Below, in pieces: positions 8,358 through 15,178 of a DNA stretch of 16,450 nucleotides. Position numbers and translations under genes: made by a program. The stretch spans positions 1-16,450 of the forward strand of contig DGOD01000213.1 in assembly GCA_002389265.1 (NCBI GenBank), given 5' to 3'. The notes under the pieces were generated by a model, which did not search any database, was not told the origin of the DNA, and saw only the letters and a program-made list of their open reading frames with translations. This DNA comes from Gammaproteobacteria bacterium UBA4475. GTDB lineage: Bacteria > Pseudomonadota > Gammaproteobacteria > Pseudomonadales > Azotimanducaceae. Numbering within the stretch: position 1 is the stretch's first letter; each line of letters begins with the position of its first letter.

Positions 8358-9163
8358 GGTTTGCAGACTCCCTTGATAGCATGCAACACGGATACCCATG
8401 CATCTGCTGGCGGATGAATTAAATCGAAGTGACCAGCGTTGGCTATGGGTAACCATTCGGCGCCAACTCGGGCTGCCGCTGACTTGCTCTGTGCAAACGC
8501 CACGACGCTGTCGTCAATGCCGTGGATCAATAAGGCATTCGACGCCAACGGCAGGTTCACGGGGGAAACCCATTGGTAGCGCTGCGGTTGTTGTTCCGGC
8601 GTACCTCCCATCAATTTCACCGCCGCCTGCTGACATTGACTGTCACCTTGAGCATACGCCACCAAATCTATAATGGCCGCCAACCCAATGACGCCCTGAA
8701 CGGGCAAGGCATCAGCTTGATGAAATCGATGGCCGGCCGGCAGTTGGGCACGACTCGACGCCCACAACGCCAATTGCCCGCCCGCGGAATGGCCGATCAG
8801 CACGACCCGTTGCAGATCCAGCGGATAGTCATGCAACTGCCGAACGTAGTCTACGCCCTCAGCGACATCCATAAAACTACCGGGAAAACCACCCCCCGCA
8901 TCACCGACTCGCCGATACTCCAAGGACCAAACCCCATAACCCTGCAGCTTCAGGCTCATCGCCATCGCTCGACTATGAGCGATATCAAAGGCATTCAACC
9001 AACACCCACCATGGATCAAAATCAATAGCGGCGCACCCTTAGCCGGCGCGTCTGAGGGCAACCAAAGCTCACCAAATTGTTGCTTGGACTGGCCATAGAA
9101 CAGTACCGCGTCAGGCGTACTGGCCGGCAGCGCCAACACTTGCTTGAAGGTGGCATGGTTCAT
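8354..9163 (-). CDS. Alpha/beta hydrolase, probable kynurenine formamidase (arylformamidase)
   Basis: A 269-residue esterase/lipase-type alpha/beta hydrolase. The oxyanion motif HGGCW is at 51-55, the nucleophile Ser126 lies in GHSAGG (124-129), and the acid and histidine are probably Asp218 in HGIDDSV and His245 in NAGHFDLIHP. HGG-W plus GHSAGG is the layout of the animal/yeast-type (AFMID/BNA7) arylformamidases, which convert N-formylkynurenine to kynurenine and formate. This differs from the metal-dependent bacterial KynB family, so I do not assign that symbol. Function rests mainly on the ATGA overlap with kynureninase. A generic carboxylesterase remains possible. No signal peptide. ATG 9163 is preceded by a weak GGGTGA about 6 bases upstream. 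The photolyase gene ends 60 bases upstream on the same strand. Confidence 0.82.
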   Translation of the reverse strand: MNHATFKQVLALPASTPDAVLFYGQSKQQFGELWLPSDAPAKGAPLLILIHGGCWLNAFDIAHSRAMAMSLKLQGYGVWSLEYRRVGDAGGGFPGSFMDVAEGVDYVRQLHDYPLDLQRVVLIGHSAGGQLALWASSRAQLPAGHRFHQADALPVQGVIGLAAIIDLVAYAQGDSQCQQAAVKLMGGTPEQQPQRYQWVSPVNLPLASNALLIHGIDDSVVAFAQSKSAAARVGAEWLPIANAGHFDLIHPPADAWVSVLHAIKGVCKP

Positions 9164-9223
9164 TTCGGTTCACCCATCGTCGCTATCCGCCCACTCACAG
9201 ACACCCTGTCGGTCGACACCAAC

Positions 9224-10594
9224 CTAGATGAGCCCACGAGCATCTTTTAGACCACGAAAACGCGCCTTGATCTCCTCGGCACTGGCTCGTAAATCGACGA
9301 TGGGCGCCAAATAGCCAGTCGAATCTTTCTCCAGCCGGTGTATCGCTTTGGCTGGCCAGGCCGCTAACTCCGGCACCCACCGCTTGATATACACGCCGTC
9401 GACATCAAACTTAAGTTGTTGTCGCCAGGGGTTAAAGACTCTGAAATAAGGCTGCGCATCTGCACCGGTAGACGCTGCCCATTGCCAGCTGCCATTGTTC
9501 ACACAGGCATCATAGTCCGTCAGATACCGAGCAAAGAAGGCCTCGCCCAGGCGCCAATCCACATGCAGGTTTTTCACTAAAAATGACGCTACCACCATCC
9601 GCACTCGATTGTGCATATAGCCAGTGTTTACTAACTCGCGCATACCGGCATCGATAATCGGGAACCCGGTTTTACCTTCACACCAACACTGAAATTTTTC
9701 CCCTGCCTGATCCCAGACAATACCATCATATAGTTCGCGGAAGGCATGGCCAAAAACTCGCGGTCGGTGGAACGCGATATGGGTAAAGAAATCACGCCAG
9801 TAAAGCTGTCGTAACAATGGATGCTGGTCACCGAGATTGTCGGCAATCTTGTGGTAAGCCTCGCGTACCGAACAGGTACCGAATTTCATGTGGGCCGACA
9901 GATGACTCGTGCCTGGCAGTGCCGGGAAATTGCGATCTGTTTCATAGGTCTCTAATGGCGCCAGGTTCGCCAATACCTGCAATGCACCTTGCCTGCCCGG
10001 CAAAAATACAGACTGGGCTTTACCTCGGGGCACACCTGACGGCAAGTCCTCCAGCGCGATATCACTGAACTTGGTCGAGCAGAGATTGGTAGGCATATCC
10101 TCCTGAGGCGGCGCGACAAATAATTGTCGCGCCCGATTATAGAAGGGCGTGAAGACGGCATAATGGCCGCCGTCGCCTTTGTACACTTGCTCGGGCTCAT
10201 TAATCAAGGCGTCGCTGACTGTAAAGAAATGTACACCGCGAGAACCACAGGCTGCCTCCAGGCCGGCGTCGCGTCGGCGGCTATAGGGCGTATAATCGCG
10301 ATTCACATAAACACAACTGAACGTCTCGGTATTGAGCAGATCCTCAACCACATCCTGGGGCTTGCCAAAAAACACATTCAAACGTCCACCAAGCGCTTGT
10401 ATCTGCTGACTCAAATCCATGAGGCTGGCATGAAGAAATTCCAAGCGAAAGTCACCCTCGGAATACCCTGCCAAAATAGTTTCGTCATAAATAAAGCAGA
10501 CAACCACCTCACCCGACTGGCGCGCGGCTTCCAGTAGACCCGTGTTGTCGAAAACCCTAAGGTCACGGCGAAAAATAAATAGGCTTTTAGTCAT
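9224..10594 (-). CDS. phrB: Deoxyribodipyrimidine photolyase (class I CPD photolyase)
   Basis: A 456-residue member of the cryptochrome/photolyase family that repairs UV-induced cyclobutane pyrimidine dimers using blue light. The N-terminal antenna domain starts FIFRRDLRVFDNTGL (about 6-20). The C-terminal FAD domain carries YWRDFFTHI (265-273), TGFPIIDAGMREL (309-321), HNRVRM (328-333) and NNGSWQWAASTGADAQPYF (366-384). These fit class I CPD photolyases, and the length is close to E. coli PhrB (472). No DASH or plant-type C-terminal extension is seen. The antenna chromophore cannot be decided from sequence. ATG 10594 has no strong ribosome site. It is first in the minus-strand run phr - hydrolase - kynU and is divergent from the kinase gene; the 60-base gap downstream allows co-transcription. 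Confidence 0.95.
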   Translation of the reverse strand: MTKSLFIFRRDLRVFDNTGLLEAARQSGEVVVCFIYDETILAGYSEGDFRLEFLHASLMDLSQQIQALGGRLNVFFGKPQDVVEDLLNTETFSCVYVNRDYTPYSRRRDAGLEAACGSRGVHFFTVSDALINEPEQVYKGDGGHYAVFTPFYNRARQLFVAPPQEDMPTNLCSTKFSDIALEDLPSGVPRGKAQSVFLPGRQGALQVLANLAPLETYETDRNFPALPGTSHLSAHMKFGTCSVREAYHKIADNLGDQHPLLRQLYWRDFFTHIAFHRPRVFGHAFRELYDGIVWDQAGEKFQCWCEGKTGFPIIDAGMRELVNTGYMHNRVRMVVASFLVKNLHVDWRLGEAFFARYLTDYDACVNNGSWQWAASTGADAQPYFRVFNPWRQQLKFDVDGVYIKRWVPELAAWPAKAIHRLEKDSTGYLAPIVDLRASAEEIKARFRGLKDARGLI

Positions 10595-10683
10595 CGGGGC
10601 TCACCTAGGGCAGTCGCTGCTGCTGTTAATTTGTTTAGGCTCGCCGGCATAAGGCACGCGACGACCTACTGGGTTACAAGCTC

Positions 10684-10700
10684 CGCCAGGCGGACTGGCG
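10684..10700. repeat. GC-rich hairpin in the phrB / kinase divergent spacer
   Basis: CGCCAG (10684-10689), loop GCGGA, CTGGCG (10695-10700) is a perfect 6-bp stem. It overlaps a second pairing, TCCGCC-A-GGCGGA at 10682-10694, so two mutually exclusive folds exist. It lies about 90 bases upstream of the photolyase start and is not followed by a T tract in either direction. It might be a REP-like palindrome or an operator. Confidence 0.4.
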
Positions 10701-10776
10701 CTTATCATCTTGAATATGGCAGCCGAGCTATTTTAAATTACTCACTAACTGATGCCGATAAATCCAAAACTCGAAG

Positions 10777-10805
10777 TTGCATCAGGCTGTCACTGAACCT
10801 ATTCT
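10777..10805 (+). promoter_or_regulatory. Possible sigma-70 promoter of the kinase gene
   Basis: TTGCAT (10777-10782), a 17-base spacer and TATTCT (10800-10805) lie 27 bases before the ATG at 10833. Spacing is ideal but the hexamers match consensus only partly (TTG of the -35, four of six in the -10). Prediction only. Confidence 0.28.
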
Positions 10806-10832
10806 TGCACGACACTCAAACTGTGAATACCT

Positions 10833-11897
10833 ATGTCGCCTACATTGATAACTCGACCCGATCAGGTCACGCCCGAGTGGCTCACGCTGGTCCTTCAACA
10901 CGCTGGCCGGGATGGCCGAGTGGAGGCTTTCGACGCTGTGACCATTGGCACCGGCCAAGTTGGCGAAAATGTCCGTTTTACCTTGTCGGGCCCCGGTGTC
11001 CCGCAGTCTGTGGTAGGCAAATTTGCGTCCTCTGACCCCACCAGTAAACAAAGCGGTATAGACCTGCAGAATTATATTCGCGAGGTCTTCTTCTACGAAC
11101 ACCTGCAGGACAGTGTCGACATACAAACCCCTGATGTGCTGTTCGCCATCGCTGATGAGACCACTCATGATTTCGTCATCGTCATGGAAGATCTGGCACC
11201 TGGGGAACAGGGCGATCAACTGGCAGGTTGCACCGTCGATCAAGCCGCCCTGGCTCTTGAGCAACTAGCCAAGTTGCAAGGCCCAAGATGGGGAGACAAA
11301 ACGCTGCAACAGTATCCCTTACTCAACGGCAGTATGACGCCAGAAAATGCCGAGATGGTCCAGGGCCTCTATAAGATGCTAGAACCCGGTTTCCAGGCAC
11401 GCTACACCGATCTATTGAACAAAGACCATATCAAAACCTGTGCGCTGGTTGGCGAACGATTCGACGCCTACAGCGCCTTTTACGATGGTCCGCCAGTATT
11501 GGTTCATGTGGATTACCGGCTTGACAACATGATGTTCGGTGGACCCTACCCGCTGGCAGTGGTTGACTGGCAGTCAATCGCACTGGGTTGCCCGTTAGCC
11601 GATGCCAGCTATTTTCTGGGCACATCACTACTGCCGGAAGTGCGCCTCAAAGAAGAGCAGCAATTGTTAAAGCATTACCTGGGCGTACTGAAGTCTTATA
11701 AGGTTGATCTGAATTTCAACACGGCGTTCAGCTATTACCGCAATCATGCCCCCGCTGGGTTAATCATGGCCGTCATTGCCTCGATGATTGTCGGCGAGAC
11801 CGACCGTGGTAACGAGATGTTTATGGTGATGGCTAATCGCAGCGGCCAGATGTGCCTTGAGCTTGACTGGGCCAAGCTCACCAAAAAGACTGCTTAG
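10833..11897 (+). CDS. Phosphotransferase, ecdysteroid kinase-like / CHK-type
   Basis: A 354-residue small-molecule kinase with the protein-kinase-like fold of the APH/EcKL group. Visible are the ATP-binding Lys63 in SVVGKFAS, the helix-C Glu84 in YIREVFFYEH, the hinge VMEDL (117-121), the catalytic HVDYRLDN (225-232; His225, Asp227, Asn232) and the metal-binding Asp245 in VVDWQ. Family members phosphorylate hydroxyl groups of small molecules such as aminoglycosides, choline or, in insects, ecdysteroids. Bacterial homologues of this type often sit near lipid or steroid catabolic genes, but none of those next to it here is diagnostic. It is a lone gene, divergent from the photolyase and convergent with rlmA (24-base gap). 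There is no good ribosome site before ATG 10833. The substrate is unknown, and antibiotic resistance should not be assumed. Confidence 0.85.
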   Translation: MSPTLITRPDQVTPEWLTLVLQHAGRDGRVEAFDAVTIGTGQVGENVRFTLSGPGVPQSVVGKFASSDPTSKQSGIDLQNYIREVFFYEHLQDSVDIQTPDVLFAIADETTHDFVIVMEDLAPGEQGDQLAGCTVDQAALALEQLAKLQGPRWGDKTLQQYPLLNGSMTPENAEMVQGLYKMLEPGFQARYTDLLNKDHIKTCALVGERFDAYSAFYDGPPVLVHVDYRLDNMMFGGPYPLAVVDWQSIALGCPLADASYFLGTSLLPEVRLKEEQQLLKHYLGVLKSYKVDLNFNTAFSYYRNHAPAGLIMAVIASMIVGETDRGNEMFMVMANRSGQMCLELDWAKLTKKTA

Positions 11898-11921
11898 GAT
11901 CGAAACCATTGACCGCGGGAT

Positions 11922-12761
11922 TTAAACAGCCATGGGCTGATAGCAGCGAATAATAAAATCCGCTTGTGTTGTCAGCTGCGTGAGATGATCCAGTTCGCTT
12001 AGAGTCTCACGCCGAGCCGTCCAGACAAAGGGCGTCATGGTCAGGAGCGCGTCAATCTCTTCTCGAGCCTGCAACACCACAGGGAACTGCAGCGTGTCTT
12101 CGAGCAGGCAGTCAAAGCCTTCGGGCATCGTTGGCGCTACGTGATTCCGTGGTTCGGCGTAGATCCCCTGCTTCAGCTCATATAAATGTCTTGGCCCGGG
12201 AGACACAACAATAATGATGCCCTGAGGGCCCAATACTCTGCGAACTTCACCGAAATCACCCGGCGCAAAGATTCGAATCATCACATCGATTTGATCATCG
12301 TGTACCGGCAAGTGAAAATTGCTGGCAACAGCAAATTCGATCCCAGCATGCTGACGGGACGCCAGACGCAGTGCCATTCGAGAAATGTCCAGGCCAGCGA
12401 CTCGAGCAGGTGTATCAAGCTCCAGTAATCCCGCAGCCAGCGCACTCGTGTAGTAACCCTCGCCACAGCCACAGTCCAGAACATTGACTGGCCCAGTAAT
12501 GCGCGAACTGTCACGCACCCTGTCACAGACAATAGCCACCAGCCGATTTGCCAGCGGCTGATAATGCCCGGCCGCCAGAAATGCCCGCCGGGCTTTGATC
12601 ATCTCTGCCCCGTCACCGGGCTCTCGGCTGCCTTTGTGATTCACGGGCAACAGGTTGATATACCCTTGTCGGGCGCGATCAAACTGATGACCCAGCTGAC
12701 AGCGAGCACCGTCTTGAAGCAACGCCAGGTCACCCGCACAGATCGGGCAACGCCAGCGCAT
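11922..12761 (-). CDS. rlmA: RlmA, 23S rRNA (guanine-N1)-methyltransferase
   Basis: A 279-residue SAM-dependent enzyme that methylates N1 of a guanine in helix 35 of 23S rRNA (G745 in E. coli). The N-terminal zinc ribbon has Cys5, Cys8, Cys21 and His25 (CPIC...CQLGHQFD), followed by the family signature GYINLLPVNHKGSREPGD (33-50) and KARRAFLAAGHYQPL (56-70). The Rossmann domain has DCGCGEG at 96-102, acidic loop GLDIS at 123-127 and RIFAP at 163-167. The GYINLLPV...H segment and Gram-negative-type start fit RlmA (position 745) rather than the TlrB-type enzyme acting at 748 in Gram-positives. Start ATG 12761 directly abuts the TAG of the DUF1653 gene with no intervening base, so translation is probably coupled. 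Confidence 0.93.
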   Translation of the reverse strand: MRWRCPICAGDLALLQDGARCQLGHQFDRARQGYINLLPVNHKGSREPGDGAEMIKARRAFLAAGHYQPLANRLVAIVCDRVRDSSRITGPVNVLDCGCGEGYYTSALAAGLLELDTPARVAGLDISRMALRLASRQHAGIEFAVASNFHLPVHDDQIDVMIRIFAPGDFGEVRRVLGPQGIIIVVSPGPRHLYELKQGIYAEPRNHVAPTMPEGFDCLLEDTLQFPVVLQAREEIDALLTMTPFVWTARRETLSELDHLTQLTTQADFIIRCYQPMAV

Positions 12762-13040
12762 CTAGCTAGCCTCGCCGAGGGGCGGTGCAGCTGGGGGGAC
12801 TATCACCGGATCTGGCATAGGACCAATATAGGCAAATCGGGGTACTGACTCGCCATCAATGAGCACAGACTCAGCAAACATGGCCAAGGGCCTGGCCCAC
12901 CAGCTGAAGTCGCCATACAGGCAACGATAGATCACCAGCGGCTCTTCAGTCTCGCTGTGATTAGCCACCAGTACCACTTCGTAATGCTGCCCCTTGTAGT
13001 GGCGATAATGCCCGGCCACAAAGGCCCCTGTGTCATTCAT
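12762..13040 (-). CDS. DUF1653 domain protein
   Basis: A small protein (92 residues from ATG 13040, 95 from GTG 13049) covering one DUF1653 domain. The diagnostic pattern runs GHYRHYKGQHYEVV, then HSETEEPLVIYRCLYGD, then WARPLAMF and VPRFAYIG. Function is not established for the family. The C-terminal Pro/Ala-rich tail after IGP looks disordered. The start is ambiguous: GTG 13049 has GGAG 11 bases upstream, while ATG 13040 has GGTGAG only 4 bases upstream. Its stop directly touches the rlmA start, suggesting a two-gene operon; the MarR-GNAT gene ends about 80 bases upstream on the same strand. Confidence 0.88.
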   Translation of the reverse strand: MNDTGAFVAGHYRHYKGQHYEVVLVANHSETEEPLVIYRCLYGDFSWWARPLAMFAESVLIDGESVPRFAYIGPMPDPVIVPPAAPPLGEAS

Positions 13041-13119
13041 AGAACTCACCGATTGTCCGTCTCCAACCGCAGGGCCGCATATTAACGGACGCGCGACAGC
13101 TATGCCATTTTTTAAGTTT

Positions 13120-14115
13120 TTACTGTGTTAATGAGTTAGTAAGCGCTAACTCCATATAGACATTAGACCGCTCATAATCTGAAGGACGGGGCGGTTCGCA
13201 TTGCTCGAAGCCCACCTGTCGGTAGATTTTTATGGCCGGCTCCAATCGCGCATTGGTTTCCAGAAACAAGCGCTGAAAACCCAATTCACTGGCCCGATGG
13301 ATAATAGCCTGCACCAGCAGTAAGCCTGCCCCACGACCACGAGCTTGTTTCGTCACCCCCATCTTTGCTAGCTCCGCCAGACTCTCGTTATGCTTGATCA
13401 ACGCGCAGGTTCCCAGGATCTCGGCGGTTCGAGTATCACGCACAAACAGAATATCGCCGCCGGCTTCCAGGATTGATCGGTGCGGATCTTCCAGCGTCTT
13501 TTGATCAGCTACCTCGAGTTTAAAATACTCTGTAATCCATTCCTCGTTAATACGCCGGAATGTATCGGCCAGCACCGGCTGGAAACCCTCTATCACCAAC
13601 TCCGGCGCTGATCCGTCGGGCCGCATTTGGTCGGCAGTCATAGCACCCGCCAGCTGTAATCGCGCATACAAGCCCTGTCGGTCCACTGCCGCCTCGATAG
13701 CATCGAGATCCTTCAGAAAGGCGACTTGAGACTCATCCAGCACGCCATTAACCGCGACACTAATACTCGACCACAGACTGGTCAGAACCGGTTTCAGGGC
13801 CCGCCCCTCGCGGGTCAATGCCAGCAAGCGCCGACGTTTATCACGGGCATCGCGATACGTCGCAATCAGTCTCGCTTGCACCATTTGACCGGCCACCTGA
13901 TTGACCGCGGGGTGAGTGATACCCAGACCACGAGCAATATCCATCACTGGACTCGGTCCAAATCGATCAAGGTATTGATACAGTGGAAACCACCGAGGCT
14001 CAAAGTCAACGCCAGACTCACGGTAGACCCGAATACCGTCCTGCATTATTTTGTCCGACAACCGCTTGAGACGGTTTCCCAGTCCCAAACTACCAAGCTC
14101 TTTCATCAGATCCAT
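13120..14115 (-). CDS. MarR-GNAT fusion: HTH regulator with N-acetyltransferase domain
   Basis: A 331-residue fusion of a MarR-type winged helix (about 1-150; recognition helix region 55-85, wing near DARDKRR at 89-95) with a GNAT acetyltransferase (about 172-325). Acetyl-CoA motif A is TKQARGRGAGLLLVQAII (255-272), with the RxxGxG-type core, and the C-terminal part includes AIKIYRQVGFEQ. The signature FEPRWFPL (38-45) is typical of these fusions. Such proteins presumably couple DNA binding to acetylation of a small molecule or protein; target and ligand are unknown. Although the frame is open to 14244, ATG 14115 with GGAG 5 bases upstream matches the family N-terminus MDLMKELG. It is divergent from the TauD-plsC pair; inverted repeats in the spacer are candidate operators for autoregulation. 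Confidence 0.93.
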   Translation of the reverse strand: MDLMKELGSLGLGNRLKRLSDKIMQDGIRVYRESGVDFEPRWFPLYQYLDRFGPSPVMDIARGLGITHPAVNQVAGQMVQARLIATYRDARDKRRRLLALTREGRALKPVLTSLWSSISVAVNGVLDESQVAFLKDLDAIEAAVDRQGLYARLQLAGAMTADQMRPDGSAPELVIEGFQPVLADTFRRINEEWITEYFKLEVADQKTLEDPHRSILEAGGDILFVRDTRTAEILGTCALIKHNESLAELAKMGVTKQARGRGAGLLLVQAIIHRASELGFQRLFLETNARLEPAIKIYRQVGFEQCEPPRPSDYERSNVYMELALTNSLTQ

Positions 14116-14150
14116 GTCGTCTCCGTTATGCAACCTGTTAGACAAGCCAT

Positions 14151-14184
14151 TTATGTAAGCTATTACGTAAGAACTAATACATAA
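14151..14184. promoter_or_regulatory. Candidate MarR-type operator between the regulator and the TauD-like gene
   Basis: TTATGTA (14151-14157) and TACATAA (14178-14184) are perfect 7-bp inverted arms around an AT-rich core that itself contains the palindrome TTACGTAA (14163-14170). A possible promoter of the regulator on the minus strand, TTGTAA (14209-14204), 17 bases, GATTAT (14186-14181), has its -10 overlapping one arm. Palindromes of this size and composition suit MarR dimers. Not tested. Confidence 0.45.
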
Positions 14185-14268
14185 TCCTCCTTCTCGACGG
14201 TTATTACAATCCTCAGCTAACGCCCCGGTGCTGTTATTTGGCATACTGTCAGCAATCCGGCTAGTGAA

Positions 14269-14305
14269 TACTGCCGGTCCTGAAGATGACGTATCGAGGG
14301 CAGTA
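14269..14305 (+). promoter_or_regulatory. Inverted repeat covering the ribosome site of the TauD-like gene
   Basis: TACTGCC (14269-14275) and GGCAGTA (14299-14305) are perfect 7-bp arms with a 23-base spacer. The right arm overlaps the ribosome binding site GAGGG (14296-14300), 10 bases before ATG 14311. A further ATACTG at 14243-14248 repeats the left arm's core (14268-14273) 25 bases upstream. It could be an RNA hairpin masking the ribosome site or a protein operator. Confidence 0.4.
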
Positions 14306-14310
14306 AATAG

Positions 14311-15156
14311 ATGGATAGTCTGCAGATCATCCCTATTAGTGGCGCCATGGGCGCTGTTGTATCCGGCATTGACCTTTCACGACCATTGACTGAAAACCAG
14401 CAAACTCAAGTCGACGAGGCGTTTCACCAATATCTGGTACTGAGTTTTCCCGATCAAGATCTCAATCCAAAGTCGTTACTCGAACTCACTCAACGCCAAG
14501 GCGGGGTTGGCGAGACGCCTTACCTCACGGGACTGACGGACTACCCCGATGTCGTGCCGATTATCAAGGAAGCTACAGAGAAGACTGCGCATACTTTTGG
14601 CGCCGGCTGGCACACCGACTTTACGTTCCAGCAACAGCCGCCCGCGAGGACGCTGCTGTACGCCATCGACGTGCCGCCGGTGGGTGGCGACACGCTCTAT
14701 ACTAATTTATACGCGGCCTATGAATCGCTCTCTGCTGGCATGCAAGATCTACTGGAGAATATGACTGCAGTCCACAGCGCCACACGCTCCTACGGGCCCC
14801 AGGCAAAACTCAAAGATCACCTGGAGAGCATGACAATTAACAATGCGACGACAGAGCCGGCTACCATGACCCATCCGGTCATCCGCACCCATCCCGTCAC
14901 TGGCAGGAAAGCCCTGTGGATTAACCCCGTCTATACCATCCACTTTTCCAATATGAGCCTGGCTGAAAGCACGCCGTTGCTAAAGTATCTCAACGACGTC
15001 GCGATCTCTCCCTCCTTCGGATGTCGAGTGCGCTGGCACAAGCGGACCCTGACAATGTGGGATAACCGCTGCACGCAACACTGTGCCACCGCTGATTACC
15101 ACGGTCACAGACGGGAAATGCTCAGGACCACCGTTGCCGGCGAAATACCTCAATGA
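14311..15156 (+). CDS. TauD/TfdA family 2-oxoglutarate-dependent dioxygenase
   Basis: A 281-residue Fe(II)/2-oxoglutarate oxygenase of the taurine/2,4-D dioxygenase family. The iron ligands are His101 and Asp103 in GWHTDFTF and His257 in WDNRCTQHCATADY. Arg268 in GHRREMLR, eleven residues after the histidine as in TauD, should bind 2-oxoglutarate. N-terminal GAVVSGIDLSRPL and VPPVGGDTLYTN are standard family segments. Length is normal for the family. The substrate (sulfonate, aryloxyacetate, carnitine-like or other) cannot be read from sequence, and no sulfonate transporter is nearby. Start ATG 14311 has GAGGG 10 bases upstream. plsC follows 22 bases downstream. It is divergent from the MarR-GNAT regulator, which may control it. 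Confidence 0.9.
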   Translation: MDSLQIIPISGAMGAVVSGIDLSRPLTENQQTQVDEAFHQYLVLSFPDQDLNPKSLLELTQRQGGVGETPYLTGLTDYPDVVPIIKEATEKTAHTFGAGWHTDFTFQQQPPARTLLYAIDVPPVGGDTLYTNLYAAYESLSAGMQDLLENMTAVHSATRSYGPQAKLKDHLESMTINNATTEPATMTHPVIRTHPVTGRKALWINPVYTIHFSNMSLAESTPLLKYLNDVAISPSFGCRVRWHKRTLTMWDNRCTQHCATADYHGHRREMLRTTVAGEIPQ

Positions 15157-15178
15157 AAACCCAATTGGCAAGCCATCA

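Noticed and set aside
8358..8456. N-terminal extension of kynureninase by 33 residues
   Set aside because: It would overlap the upstream hydrolase gene by about 100 bases; ATG 8357 gives a coupled ATGA junction and the family start.
10631..11035. 134-residue plus-strand frame overlapping the kinase start
   Set aside because: Conflicts with the kinase frame, whose ATP-binding Lys63 region is clearly coding, and has low-quality composition.
14116..14244. 43-residue N-terminal extension of the MarR-GNAT protein
   Set aside because: The family begins at MDLMKELG; ATG 14115 has GGAG 5 bases upstream, and the extension would cover the operator-like repeats.
15083..15178. N-terminal extension of PlsC into the TauD-like gene
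   Set aside because: The 32 extra residues overlap a conserved dioxygenase C-terminus in another frame and are unlike PlsC N-termini.
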